A stretch of 64,000 nucleotides of DNA from Lautropia sp. (GCA_030528325.1 JAUMZD010000002.1:62001-126000); one strand, 5' to 3'. Counted from the first letter of the stretch, positions 55,078 to 64,000 are shown. Numbers and translations: made by a program. The notes: generated from the letters alone by a model not told the origin.

Positions 55078-55392
55078 ATGCTGTTCGAATTCCGCAGCCG
55101 CGCAACCGGCACCATCACCATGACCAGCAAGACTGGCACCGAGATTCTGCGCATCATCGGCAAAAGCCCCGACCCCACCGGCATCATCACCGTCGCCCAG
55201 ATTCCCGACGCCATCGCAGCCCTGAAACGGGCAGCCGACAACGAGCCACCGCCCCCGCCGGAAACGGCCCGCCCCCAGGACGACGACGGCCCCCGCGAGC
55301 CCTTCGTGAGCCTGCGCCAGCGCGTGTTTCCGCTGATCGAAATGCTGGAGCAGGCCAAAGCCGCCGACGTGGATGTCACCTGGGGCGTCTGA
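55078..55392 (+). CDS. DUF1840-domain protein
   Basis: 104 aa beginning MLFEFRSRATGTITMTSKTG, with GIITVAQIPDAIAALKRAA and the conserved end VSLRQRVFPLIEMLEQAK...DVTWGV. DUF1840 proteins are small cytoplasmic proteins of beta-proteobacteria with no assigned reaction. The start at 55078 fits the family. The frame is open back to 54967 through the repeat remnant, which is not part of the protein. Confidence 0.9.
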   Translation: MLFEFRSRATGTITMTSKTGTEILRIIGKSPDPTGIITVAQIPDAIAALKRAADNEPPPPPETARPQDDDGPREPFVSLRQRVFPLIEMLEQAKAADVDVTWGV

Positions 55393-55423
55393 CCCCTGTG
55401 GATCGTCACTGCCCACGCAGCAC

Positions 55424-56134
55424 TCAGCCCTGCATGCCCAAAAGCCCGGGGCTGATCTCGACACCCTGCGCCACCAGTTCCGCGTAGATCCGGTATGCCC
55501 CCCACGCATCATGAGCCGCATAGCGGCACTGGGGCGCCGACAGCGGTCGCCTCGACCAGTCGGACTTGCCGATCGTCTTCGACTTCTCGAAATAGCGGCC
55601 AAACGTGATGGCCATCGCCATCCGGATGCCAGTGGAATGGCGATAACCCTGCTGCCGGTAAACGCTGTCCAGGTCGATCATCGAGGCGGGAGCCGCACCC
55701 AGTCGCCTCGTGAGCTGCGCATGATCAGCCGTCAGACCAAAACCCACCTTCCAGAGTTCTGGTCGCTGCATCAGGGCGGCCACCGCCTGCACGCTCTGTG
55801 GATCGAGCATCGAGAACAGCCAGGCACGGTCCGCCACGGCCAGCTGCACCAGATGCGGCCCATCCTGCACCTGTCCCCGCACGAACACCGGCTTCGATTC
55901 GGTATCGAACCCCACCACCGGATGCCGGGCAATGTCCGCCGCGACCTGGGCCGCACGGCCAGGTTCGACCATCATGATCGCCTGATCCGGCAACCGTTCG
56001 AAAGGCGGTAACGCCTGAACGGCCTCTCGGGATGGCAGCGATCGGGGCTGCTGCTTCCGACGGGCAGCCCGTCTGCCCGGCGCGCGCGGCGTCCGCACCC
56101 GACGGGTCTGAGCAGGTTGTGAAGGCGTGCCCAT
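55424..56134 (-). CDS. RNase D-like 3'-5' exonuclease
   Basis: 236 aa. DEDD exonuclease motifs: VVGFDTESKPVF (Exo I), VGFGLTADHAQL with Asp (Exo II) and YAAHDAWGAYRIY (Exo III, DEDDy type). A basic leader (TRRVRTPRAPGRRAARRKQQ) may bind nucleic acid. No HRDC domain is present, so it is shorter than true RNase D. The ATG at 56134 has a GGGAAAGGG site; the longer frame begins with a TTG at 56224. It is convergent with the DUF1840 gene. Confidence 0.88.
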   Translation of the reverse strand: MGTPSQPAQTRRVRTPRAPGRRAARRKQQPRSLPSREAVQALPPFERLPDQAIMMVEPGRAAQVAADIARHPVVGFDTESKPVFVRGQVQDGPHLVQLAVADRAWLFSMLDPQSVQAVAALMQRPELWKVGFGLTADHAQLTRRLGAAPASMIDLDSVYRQQGYRHSTGIRMAMAITFGRYFEKSKTIGKSDWSRRPLSAPQCRYAAHDAWGAYRIYAELVAQGVEISPGLLGMQG

Positions 56135-56399
56135 CACCCTTTCCCGAACCCGGCAGGCAACGGCCTGAAGGCAGACGGCGACAGTGGCACGAAACGATCC
56201 GGAAACATCATCAGGTGCATTCAAAAGGGGAGGCCGATTCTATCGAACCCACAACCTGGTCGCCTTCGCGCACGCGAAGCGCACATAGCAGTTAATATCC
56301 ATTGTTGAAGAAAGTTAACACCCGTGTCATGGCGCACCCTCGTCCTGGCCCACCCTTCCACCAGCTCCCGCCGGGGGCGCTTTCAAGAGGCGATAGAAC

Positions 56400-56825
56400 A
56401 TGGCCAAGATTCTCATCCCCGTCGACGGTTCGGAGCCCGCACTGCGCGCACTGCAATGGACCATCGACCAGATCCGAAACGGCGCCGAGCACTCCATCTC
56501 GCTGTTGAACATCCAGCCGGAAATTCTCACAGGCCATGCACGCGCCTACTTCAGCAAGGCCGATCTGGATGCCTACATGGAAGAAGAGGCACGCGAAGCC
56601 CTGGCGCCGGCCGAAAAAATCCTCGCCGATGCCGGCATTCCCTTCGAATCCTCATATGACCGTGGCTATGCTCCCACCATCATTGCCGAGCACGTCGAGC
56701 AGGGCAACATCGACCAGATCGTGATGGGCACCCGTGGCCTGAACCGCTTCTCCGGTCTGTTGCTGGGCTCCGTGGCCACCGGCGTGCTGAACCTCGTGAA
56801 GGTTCCCGTCACCCTGATCAAGTAA
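56400..56825 (+). CDS. Universal stress protein, UspA family
   Basis: 141 aa. The N-terminus MAKILIPVDGSEPALRAL and the ATP-binding motif GTRGLNRFSGLLLGSVATGVL are complete, so it belongs to the ATP-binding UspA branch. Such proteins are induced by starvation and stress. The next gene, fruB, lies after a full palindromic element on the same strand. Confidence 0.93.
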   Translation: MAKILIPVDGSEPALRALQWTIDQIRNGAEHSISLLNIQPEILTGHARAYFSKADLDAYMEEEAREALAPAEKILADAGIPFESSYDRGYAPTIIAEHVEQGNIDQIVMGTRGLNRFSGLLLGSVATGVLNLVKVPVTLIK

Positions 56826-56854
56826 AGTCATTTACCTGATCGTCAGCCACCTGC

Positions 56855-57025
56855 CAGGAGCCTGGGTGGCAGGCATCGCGAAGGCGAAAAATCGGCCCCG
56901 CCGGGCACGGTTCGTGCCCGATTCGCCGCCCCATGGCCCGAGCCATGGGGCAGGAAGCGGGTGCAGATTGCGCCGGCGCGGCCGGTTTGCAGCCCGCGAC
57001 TTTCCTGCCGCCCCAAGCTCCCAGG
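56855..57025. repeat. AGGAGC palindromic element, full copy 3, reversed
   Basis: About 171 bases running B end to A end. It begins CCAGGAGCCTGGGTGGCAGG, continues ATCGCGAAGGCG, and ends TTTCCTGCCGCCCCAAGCTC then CCAGG. The internal palindromes CGGGCAC/GTGCCCG and CCCCATGGC/GCCATGGGG are kept. It is more diverged than the other two full copies. It lies 30 bases after the UspA gene and before fruB. Confidence 0.88.
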
Positions 57026-57151
57026 GAGGCTTTCCTCTCCACCGGCATCTCCTTCTGCCTTGCCTGGCAACGCACGGCGAACCGCCCCCGATGGGCCCGC
57101 CTATCCGTCAGCATCCATCAATCGGCCGACTCCCCTCTTCCCGTGAAAGCC

Positions 57152-59722
57152 ATGTCAAACTCCCTGGAAAAAACGCCCGTCGAAGTCCGTCTGAACGCTG
57201 CCCCCCGGAATCGTGACGAGGCCGTCCGCGAAGCGGGCGAGCTGCTCGTCAGCGCCGGATTCGCCCAGCCATCCTTTGTCGAGAGCCTGCTCAAGCGTGA
57301 ACAGGTCGCCACCACCTTTCTCGGACAGGGCGTGGCCATTCCGCACGGCATGGTCGAGGAAAAGCACCTGGTCAACCGCACCGGCCTCGGCGTTCTTCAG
57401 GTGCCCGCCGGCGTGGTCTGGGGAACCGACGCCGAAGGCAACCAGCAGGTGGTCAAACTGGTCGTGGCCATTGCGGCCGCCTCGGACGAACACATCCAGG
57501 TGCTTCGCAAACTGACCCGTCTGATGCGGGATGAAGACCGCATGCAGCGCCTGCAGCAGACCGACAGCCCCGAGGACATCATCGACGCACTGACAGGCGA
57601 GACCAGCGCGGCGCCCGAACCGACGCTGGAAGACTTTCCCGTCGGCCAGAACATCACGCTGAACTATCCCAATGGCCTGCACGCACGCCCCGCCGCGCAA
57701 TGGGCCGATACGGCACGCCGCTTCAGGGCGAAGGTTCATGTACGCTGCGCCAACGTGGTGGCCGATGCCCGCAGCGTCGCCTCCCTGCTGAGCCTCGGCG
57801 CCGGTCGTAACGCCCAGCTCCGGATCTCGGCCCAGGGCGATGATGCCCAGTCGGCCATCAGCGCCCTGCTCGGCATCATCAAGCTGCTGGGCGACGAGGA
57901 AATCCGTCAGGCCAGGCTGGCAGAAACCCGCCAGAGCCAGGCTCAGGGCCTCGGGCGCGAGCTGGGAGACTGGGCGCCGAAAGCCGCCAGCAGCCATCGT
58001 GGCATTGCCGCGGCGCCCGGTCTGGTCATCGGCACCCTGGTGCTGGCCACCAGCCAGACGCTGGATGCAGAAGACCAGTTCAACGGCATCGCCGAAGAGG
58101 CAGCCAGGCTGGATCAGGCCCTCTCCAACTCGGAAAAACAGCTCGGCACCCTGATCTCGCAGGCCGAGCGCGCCGGCAGGGTCGAGCAGGCCAGCATCTT
58201 CAAGGCGCACCTGGATCTGATGCGGGATCCGGGCTGGGTGCAGGATGTGACGCGAACCATCGTGGCCGGCCATGGTGCTGCCTGGGCCTGGCAGCGTTCA
58301 CTGCCCAGCAGGATCTCGGCACAACAGAACCTGACAGATCCCACGCTGGCCGCACGCGCAGCCGACCTGCAAGATGTGGGGGAGCGCGTGCTGCGGAACC
58401 TGCTCGGCAAGCCCGACAGCGGCAACCCGGGCCAGGGATGGCCCGATGACGCCATTTTGCTGGCCGATGATCTGGCCCCTTCCTTTACGGCCCAGATCGA
58501 CACGAGCCGCGTCAAGGGTTTCTGCACGGCCCTGGGCGGCCCCACGGCACACACCGCCATCCTCGCTCGCGCGCTCGGCCTGCCCGCCGTCGTGGCGGCG
58601 GGCGCCAGCATCCTTGATCCGGCCCTCGTCAGGGACGGGCAGGTTCGTGCCATTCTCGATGGCTATCGCGGCACGCTGTACGTGGCTCCCACCGAAGCCG
58701 CTCTGGCCGAAGCGCAACAGCACATCGCCCACATCGAACAGCTGAAGGAAGAAGAAACCAGGAACCGGATGCAGCCGGCCGTCACCATCGATGGACATCG
58801 GGTCGAAATCGGTGCCAACGTCAACCGCGCCGATCAGGCCCGGCTGGCGCTCGAAGCCGGCGCCGAAGGCGTGGGTCTGATGCGAACCGAGTTCCTCTTC
58901 CTCGAGCGCGACCACATCCCCAATGAAGAGGAACAGTACGAGGTCTACCGGGCGATGGTGAACGTGCTGGCCGGCAAGCCGCTGATCGTCCGGACCCTCG
59001 ACATCGGCGGTGACAAACAGGTGCCGCACATGGCCCTGCCCCACGAAGAGAACCCCTTCCTCGGCGTGCGGGGAGCCCGGCTGCTGCTGCGTCGGGACGA
59101 CCTGCTCGAACCCCAGCTGCGGGCTCTCTATCGTGCCGCCCGGCACGGGCCCCTGTCCATCATGTTCCCGATGATCAGCACCATCGAGGAAGTGCACGCG
59201 CTGCGCGAACGCACGGAAGCCATCCGGCAGGCCGTCGATGGCCCCCATGTGCCGATCGGCATCATGATCGAAGTGCCATCGGCGGCCCAGCTGGCCGACC
59301 AGTTTGCGAAGTACGTCGATTTCTTCTCGATCGGCACCAACGATCTGACCCAGTACACGCTGGCGATCGACCGCCAGCATCCCGAACTGGCCGCGATGGC
59401 TGACGGTCTTCACCCGGCCGTCCTGCGCCTCATCGCCGAGACCGTGGCAGGCGCCCGTCCGCACAAGCGGCATGTCGGTGTCTGCGGTGGCCTGGCCGGC
59501 GATCCGCTCGGCGCAGCCATTCTCACCGGCCTGGGCGTCAACGAGCTCAGCATGAGCACCACCGATCTCGGCACCATCAAGGCCTTGTTGCGCCGCCACA
59601 CCCTTGGCGAACTGCAGACACTGGCCCAGAAGGCCCTCAACGCCGAAACCGTCGATGATGTCCGTGCCCTCGGCGCCTCTCTCAAACCCGCCTCATCCCA
59701 ACCGGCAGGAGCTTCCGTATGA
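57152..59722 (+). CDS. fruB: Fructose PTS multiphosphoryl transfer protein, EIIA-HPr-EI fusion
   Basis: 856 aa with three domains. EIIA(Fru), residues 1-150, has phospho-His65 in GVAIPHGM. The HPr-like domain, about 165-250, has His177 in NGLHARPAA. Enzyme I, about 285-850, has His467 in GGPTAHTAILAR, the GLMRTEFLFLERD loop and Cys in VGVCGGLAGD. One polypeptide carries phosphate from PEP to the fructose permease FruA. The same fusion order is known in Xanthomonas FruB. The start at 57152 (MSNSLEKTPVEV) is preferred; the open frame extends back into the repeat element to 56933. Confidence 0.96.
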   Translation: MSNSLEKTPVEVRLNAAPRNRDEAVREAGELLVSAGFAQPSFVESLLKREQVATTFLGQGVAIPHGMVEEKHLVNRTGLGVLQVPAGVVWGTDAEGNQQVVKLVVAIAAASDEHIQVLRKLTRLMRDEDRMQRLQQTDSPEDIIDALTGETSAAPEPTLEDFPVGQNITLNYPNGLHARPAAQWADTARRFRAKVHVRCANVVADARSVASLLSLGAGRNAQLRISAQGDDAQSAISALLGIIKLLGDEEIRQARLAETRQSQAQGLGRELGDWAPKAASSHRGIAAAPGLVIGTLVLATSQTLDAEDQFNGIAEEAARLDQALSNSEKQLGTLISQAERAGRVEQASIFKAHLDLMRDPGWVQDVTRTIVAGHGAAWAWQRSLPSRISAQQNLTDPTLAARAADLQDVGERVLRNLLGKPDSGNPGQGWPDDAILLADDLAPSFTAQIDTSRVKGFCTALGGPTAHTAILARALGLPAVVAAGASILDPALVRDGQVRAILDGYRGTLYVAPTEAALAEAQQHIAHIEQLKEEETRNRMQPAVTIDGHRVEIGANVNRADQARLALEAGAEGVGLMRTEFLFLERDHIPNEEEQYEVYRAMVNVLAGKPLIVRTLDIGGDKQVPHMALPHEENPFLGVRGARLLLRRDDLLEPQLRALYRAARHGPLSIMFPMISTIEEVHALRERTEAIRQAVDGPHVPIGIMIEVPSAAQLADQFAKYVDFFSIGTNDLTQYTLAIDRQHPELAAMADGLHPAVLRLIAETVAGARPHKRHVGVCGGLAGDPLGAAILTGLGVNELSMSTTDLGTIKALLRRHTLGELQTLAQKALNAETVDDVRALGASLKPASSQPAGASV

Positions 59723-60693
59723 CTCAGGTATTGACCGTAACGCTGAACCCGGCAATCGACCAGACCATTCCGCTCAAGGAACTGATCCCCGGTGAGGTGC
59801 ATCGCGCCACCGGCTACACCAGCACCGCCGGCGGCAAGGGCATCGGCGTCTCGATCATCCTGGCCGATCTGGGCATCCCCACCATCGCCACCGGCTGGAT
59901 CGGCAGCGACAACGACGGCCTGTTCGTCAGCGCCTTCGAAACCCACCGGATCAAGGATGCCATGATCCGGCTGCCCGGCAGCACCCGCACCAACGTCAAG
60001 CTGGTCGATGCGCTGCGTGGCGAGTCCACCGACATCAACCTGCCGGGCCTGCGCATGGATCCGACCGAGCGCGCGCGTGCCGAAAATGCGCTGCTCGATC
60101 GGGTCAATGCGCTGACCCGTGCTGGCGACTGGTGTGAGCTGGCCGGCAGTCTGCCCCCCGGCTGCGATGTCCATACCTGGTTCCGGCTGGCCAGGCTGCT
60201 CACCGACAAGGGCGTCCACCTGATCATCGACGTGGCCGGCGCCTCGCTGGGCGAACTGCTCAAGGGCTGGGCCAACGAAGTCTCCCCCACGGTCGGGCCA
60301 CTGATGATCAAGCCCAACAAGTCCGAACTGGAAGAACTGGTCGGGCGCCCGCTGAACACGCAGGCCGAGCTGATCGAAGCTGCCGAACAGCTCCGTGCCG
60401 GCGGTGTCCAGCGCGTCGTCGTCTCGCTGGGCGGAGACGGCGCACTGATCATCGGCCCCGAAGGGCGCTGGATGGGCAAGCCGCCCAAGGTCAATGTCAC
60501 CACCACCGTCGGGGCAGGAGACACGCTGGTCGCCGGCACCACGGCTGCCATGCTGCGCGGCCAGACCTTCCCCGATGCCGCCGTCTGGGGCATGGCCTGT
60601 GCCGCCGCCCGGATCCAGCGCATCGACTATTCCCTGCCGCCGATCAGTGAGATCGAAGAGCTGGCCAGACAGGTCAGTGTGACCCCGCTCTGA
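59719..60693 (+). CDS. fruK: 1-phosphofructokinase
   Basis: 324 aa, PfkB family: TLNPAIDQTI at the N-terminus, GGKGIGVSIILADLG, and the signature GAGDTLVAGTTA with the catalytic Asp. It converts fructose-1-phosphate to fructose-1,6-bisphosphate. The ATG overlaps the fruB stop (ATGA) with AGGAG upstream. Confidence 0.96.
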   Translation: MTQVLTVTLNPAIDQTIPLKELIPGEVHRATGYTSTAGGKGIGVSIILADLGIPTIATGWIGSDNDGLFVSAFETHRIKDAMIRLPGSTRTNVKLVDALRGESTDINLPGLRMDPTERARAENALLDRVNALTRAGDWCELAGSLPPGCDVHTWFRLARLLTDKGVHLIIDVAGASLGELLKGWANEVSPTVGPLMIKPNKSELEELVGRPLNTQAELIEAAEQLRAGGVQRVVVSLGGDGALIIGPEGRWMGKPPKVNVTTTVGAGDTLVAGTTAAMLRGQTFPDAAVWGMACAAARIQRIDYSLPPISEIEELARQVSVTPL

Positions 60694-60726
60694 CCGTCGC
60701 AGCCACCCATCAAAGGAGAAGTCCTC

Positions 60727-62517
60727 GTGGCAAGTATCTTGGCAATCACCGCCAGCCAGTCCGGGCCCGCGCACAGCTTCATCATCGGAGAAGCGCTGCA
60801 GGCCGCTGCGGGCAAGGCCGGCCACCAACTCACCCTGAAGGTGTTCAGCCACCTTGGCGAACACGGTTCGTTCTCCGCGAGCGAACTGGCAACCGCCGAC
60901 GTTCTCATCGTCGTGGCGGACACCCCCCTCGGTCCTTCGAGCCTGCCCGCAAACGTCCGTGTCCACCGAAGCACCCCCCAGGCCGTCTTCGACGATGCCG
61001 ACGCCGTGCTGAAAGCCGCCCTCGGAGACCAGGCGACCGCCACCTCATCCCGGCCCGCCAGCGCAGGCCCTGCACCGACCGGCGCACCACCGGGCGGCAT
61101 GAAGATCGTGGCGATCACCTCGTGCCCGACCGGCGTGGCTCACACCTTCATGGCCGCCGAAGCGCTGGAACAGGGCGCCGAGACCGATGGCTATCAGATC
61201 AAGGTCGAAACGCAGGGGTCGGTCGGTGCTCAGAACGCACTCACACCCGAAGAGATCGCAGCGGCCGACCTCGTCGTGATCGCCGCCGACACCCAGGTCA
61301 ACAAGTCACGCTTCGTCGGCAAGCGTCTCTACAGCACCAGCACCAAGGCGGCCATCCGGGATGCCAATGCCCTGATCCGTCAGGCCTATGCCGAAGCCAG
61401 GCCCTGGTCCGAAAGCGGCAGCAGCGACACTGCCGCCACTGGCGGGGCCGAAGCCGCATCCGCCAGCAAAGCCGGATCCGGCGGCCCATACAAGCACCTG
61501 ATGACCGGCGTCTCGTTCATGCTGCCCTTCGTGGTGGCCGGCGGTCTGCTGATTGCGCTGGCCTTCGCACTGGGTGGCATCTACGTCTATGAAGACAGCA
61601 ACCAGGGCACCCTCGGCTACCTGCTGTTCCAGATCGGCGCGAAGCACGCCTTCGCCCTGATGGTGCCGATCCTCGCCGGCTACATCTCCTTCTCCATCGC
61701 CGACCGCCCCGGGCTTGCCCCGGGCATGGTGGGCGGCATGATCGCCAACACGGTCGGCGCCGGCTTTCTTGGCGGCATCGTGGCTGGCTTCCTGGCTGGC
61801 TACATCAGCCTTGCCCTGAACCGCTACATCAAGCTGCCTCGCACACTCGACGGGCTGAAACCGGTACTGATCCTGCCGCTGCTGTCCACCGGCATCGTCG
61901 GCCTGCTGATGATGACCGTACTGGGCGAACCCACGGCTGCGGCGCTGACCGCGCTGACCGAATGGCTGAAGGGCATGCAGACCAGCAGCGCGATCATGCT
62001 GGGCATCATCCTGGGCGCCATGATGGGCTTCGACCTCGGCGGCCCCGTCAACAAGGCAGCCTACGTCTTCGGCACCACGCTGATCGCCAGCAACATCACG
62101 ATGCCGATGGCCTCCGTCATGGCGGCCGGCATGGTGCCACCGCTTGGCATCGCCATTGCCTGCTGGCTGTTCCGCAGCCGCTTCAGCGCCGAGGAACGCG
62201 AAGCCTCGAAGGCTGCAGCCGTGCTGGGACTCGCCTTCATCACCGAAGGTGCCATTCCCTTCGTGGCCCGCGACCCGCTACGCGTGATCCCGGCCTGCAT
62301 GACCGGCGCAGCCGTGGCCGGCGGCCTCTCGGCCCTGTTCGGCGTGACGCTCGCAGCCCCGCACGGTGGCATCTTCGTGCTGGCGATCCCCGGTGCAGTC
62401 AACCATGTGCTGATGTATGCAGCCGCCATCGCCGGCGGTTCGCTTGCCTGTGCCATCATGCTGGGCATCCTGAAACGCCCGGTGGTGGCGACACCGGCGA
62501 CCGCGGCACCTGCCTGA
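60727..62517 (+). CDS. fruA: Fructose PTS permease, EIIB'-EIIB-EIIC
   Basis: 596 aa from a GTG with AGGAGAAG upstream. The first domain (1-110) resembles EIIB but has ASQSGPAH where the phospho-Cys would be, so it is the inactive IIB' domain. The second EIIB has Cys133 in ITSCPTGVAHTF and is the active phosphate donor. The EIIC part (about 255-590) has eight to ten membrane segments and GGPVNKAAYVFG. It transports fructose and releases fructose-1-phosphate. Last gene of fruBKA. No FruR-type regulator is seen in the window. Confidence 0.96.
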   Translation: MASILAITASQSGPAHSFIIGEALQAAAGKAGHQLTLKVFSHLGEHGSFSASELATADVLIVVADTPLGPSSLPANVRVHRSTPQAVFDDADAVLKAALGDQATATSSRPASAGPAPTGAPPGGMKIVAITSCPTGVAHTFMAAEALEQGAETDGYQIKVETQGSVGAQNALTPEEIAAADLVVIAADTQVNKSRFVGKRLYSTSTKAAIRDANALIRQAYAEARPWSESGSSDTAATGGAEAASASKAGSGGPYKHLMTGVSFMLPFVVAGGLLIALAFALGGIYVYEDSNQGTLGYLLFQIGAKHAFALMVPILAGYISFSIADRPGLAPGMVGGMIANTVGAGFLGGIVAGFLAGYISLALNRYIKLPRTLDGLKPVLILPLLSTGIVGLLMMTVLGEPTAAALTALTEWLKGMQTSSAIMLGIILGAMMGFDLGGPVNKAAYVFGTTLIASNITMPMASVMAAGMVPPLGIAIACWLFRSRFSAEEREASKAAAVLGLAFITEGAIPFVARDPLRVIPACMTGAAVAGGLSALFGVTLAAPHGGIFVLAIPGAVNHVLMYAAAIAGGSLACAIMLGILKRPVVATPATAAPA

Positions 62518-62731
62518 CGGGCCGACGGACGTCCTCACCGGCAGCACCCGGACACGGGCTGCCTGCCGGCGGGGCAATACCAACCTGGGTCTGCGCTGCC
62601 GGATCGAAGCATCTGGCCGCCGGACATCCATGACAAGGCAGTGAAGCATGAACCTTCTGCCTCACCGCTTCCTGCTGTGCCCAAGGTCGTGGGAACGGGT
62701 CAGGCAGCGCCCGACCCTCACGCCCTGAGGT

Positions 62732-63211
62732 TTACTTCACCGCATTCGGCACCAGCTTCTCGAGCCCGGCCAACGGCCCGTAGACGCTTTCCGGCAGATG
62801 ATGGCGCTTGCCCATGTAGGCGGCCGTGTTCATCGAGGCAAAGACGTTACCCTTGCCGTCTTCCCAGACCAGCACCTTCGAGGGCAGGTCGATCGCCATC
62901 GTCGGCGACTGAACCATCATCGGCGTACCCAGCTTCGGGTTGCCGAACACGATCACGCTGGCAGCCGGCATCTTCAGCTGCTGGGCCTCGGCTGCCTTCT
63001 GGTGATCGATGACCGTGAAGATCGTCAGTCCTTTGGCCTTCAGCGCATCCTGAATGCGCTGCACCGATTCGGAAGCCGAGTAAGCGCTTTTCACGGTCAG
63101 CAGACCATCCACGTCGGGCATCGCGGCGCCCTGCGACGCGAACGCCGCACCACCACTCACCACGGCCATCGACAGCACCAACGACTGGATCCAGGGAAAC
63201 TTCATCGACAT
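62732..63211 (-). CDS. Exported DUF302-family protein
   Basis: 159 aa with a Sec signal peptide (MKFPWIQSLVLSMAVVSG, cleavage near AFA or SQG). The DUF302 domain has YSASESVQRIQDALKAKGLTIF, IDHQKAAEAQQL and VIVFGNPKLGTPMMVQSP. The fold is found in periplasmic proteins of unknown function. AGGAG precedes the starts at 63211 and 63205 (Met3). It is convergent with fruA across about 210 bases without a gene. Confidence 0.88.
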   Translation of the reverse strand: MSMKFPWIQSLVLSMAVVSGGAAFASQGAAMPDVDGLLTVKSAYSASESVQRIQDALKAKGLTIFTVIDHQKAAEAQQLKMPAASVIVFGNPKLGTPMMVQSPTMAIDLPSKVLVWEDGKGNVFASMNTAAYMGKRHHLPESVYGPLAGLEKLVPNAVK

Positions 63212-63526
63212 TTGCTCCTTGCTTGGATTGAAAAGGGTTCTGCCTGTATCAAACGTCGGAAAGACTCCAACCGTTTACACAGCCACGAACACACTGATGA
63301 CGGACACCCATCGATACAGGGTCGCACGGTACCACACCCTGCCTCAGGTCGGGCCACGCGGTGCCCGTTCCCGTCATCGACGCCCCTGTTCCAGCAGCCC
63401 CCAGATGATGCCGGCACCGGCCGCAACCCGGGGTAAACCTCATTGTCCAGCCCGCCGAAAGCCGGTTAAAAACGACATGCCGATACGGCAACACGGTGAC
63501 ACCACGAAACCCGGCCCGTCTGAACC
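63212..63526. other. Divergent intergenic region, DUF302 and HIT genes
   Basis: 315 bases between divergent genes. No coding sequence, repeat or hairpin terminator is apparent. It presumably contains both promoters. Confidence 0.4.
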
Positions 63527-63982
63527 ATGCCCGAATTTGTCGATACCTCCCCTCCCGGCCAATGCATCTTCTGCCGTCTGGTAGCAGGCGAGATACCCTC
63601 GGCCCGCGTCCACGAAGATGAGCTGACCATCGCGTTCATGGATATCGGCCAGGTCAATCCGGGTCACGTACTGGTGGCCACCCGGCGGCACGCCACCGAT
63701 CTTTTCGAGATCACCGAAGCGGAAGCGGCGGCCATCATGCAGACAGCCCATCGCGTGGCGCATGCGCTGAAACAGGTCTTTGATGCACCGGCTCTCACGC
63801 TGCTGCAGGCCAATGGACGGGAAGGCTTCCAGACCGTCTTCCACTTCCACCTGCATGTCGTCCCACGTCATGCCAACGACGGCTGCGAGCTGATCTGGCC
63901 ACGAGCCGAGCCGCCCGCCACGGAGCTGGAGGATCACGCCCGCCAGATCCGCGCCGCGCTGGCCGCTACCAGTCGTCCATGA
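63527..63982 (+). CDS. HIT-family nucleotide hydrolase
   Basis: 151 aa, histidine-triad protein. It begins CIFCRLVAGEIPSARVHED, and the catalytic triad HFHLHVVPRH has His106, His108 and His110. HIT proteins remove AMP from nucleotide conjugates. The zinc-type CxxC of HinT-like proteins (Cys13, Cys16) is present. It ends 18 bases before the window edge. Confidence 0.93.
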   Translation: MPEFVDTSPPGQCIFCRLVAGEIPSARVHEDELTIAFMDIGQVNPGHVLVATRRHATDLFEITEAEAAAIMQTAHRVAHALKQVFDAPALTLLQANGREGFQTVFHFHLHVVPRHANDGCELIWPRAEPPATELEDHARQIRAALAATSRP

Positions 63983-64000
63983 CCGATCCGGCCCAAGCGC

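Noticed and set aside
4236-57025. Insertion sequences as an explanation for the repeats
   Set aside because: No copy encodes a transposase, and I saw no consistent target-site duplication. The only direct duplication is CTAGGAGC at 16160-16175, which is part of the element end itself.
1-64000. CRISPR arrays, tRNA and rRNA genes, riboswitches
   Set aside because: No regularly spaced repeats, no cloverleaf-like sequence with CCA-proximal TTCGA motif, and no rRNA-like block were noticed on reading. A covariance-model scan would be needed to exclude small RNAs.

Overview
The window looks like a chromosomal segment of a high-GC beta-proteobacterium of the order Burkholderiales. The indicators are gene content and order: gshB - EIIA(Man) - HPr - enzyme I, metX-metW, ubiK-comM, a DUF1840 protein, a malonate decarboxylase cluster, and a fructose PTS with an EIIA-HPr-EI fusion. 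A Lautropia-like genus is only a guess. No rRNA, tRNA, CRISPR array, transposase or phage gene was found.

Layout. 0.2-4.2 kb: a lipoprotein, a DMT-family exporter and a YdcF/ElyC-type envelope protein. 4.4-11.7 kb: exopolysaccharide genes. These are two exosortase-type alpha/beta hydrolases, a nucleotide-sugar dehydrogenase and a 4-epimerase (together a UDP-HexNAc to UDP-HexNAcA route), a priming sugar transferase, and a WecA-like membrane protein that seems to have lost its catalytic residues. 11.9-17.2 kb: a PAS-GAF-GGDEF diguanylate cyclase, an orphan coiled-coil protein, a MipA/OmpV porin-like protein and a DUF6152-like exported protein. 17.5-22.5 kb: a thioredoxin and a three-gene ferric-iron ABC importer. 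22.5-27.4 kb: a GT4 glycosyltransferase, release factor 3, a DHA2-type MFS exporter and an ArsC-like protein. 27.5-36.0 kb: a complete malonate uptake and decarboxylation operon (mdcABCDELMGH) facing a LysR regulator, with a perfect palindrome between them. 36.1-38.2 kb: a lone DUF262/DUF1524 (GmrSD-like) gene and a small gene broken at a run of eight G. 38.4-47 kb: psd, a cupin, a degenerate GGDEF-EAL protein, recQ, a TPMT-family methyltransferase and orphans. 47.3-52.6 kb: metW, metX and the overlapping gshB-EIIA-ptsH-ptsI operon. 52.9-56.8 kb: ubiK-comM, DUF1840, an RNase D-like exonuclease and UspA. 57.1-62.5 kb: the fruB-fruK-fruA fructose PTS operon. The end holds a DUF302 protein and a HIT protein.

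The most unusual signal is a family of palindromic intergenic elements. Their ends read AGGAGCTTGGGCGG and its reverse complement, and there are at least nine copies in 64 kb. Three are near full length (about 167-171 bp). Others are internally deleted but keep both ends, or are reduced to one end. Most lie just downstream of genes. One sits at the 5' end of the mipA-like gene and appears to supply the basic N-terminus of its signal peptide. A variant element at 43.1 kb has 20-bp inverted arms, and one of those arms recurs at 15.2 kb.
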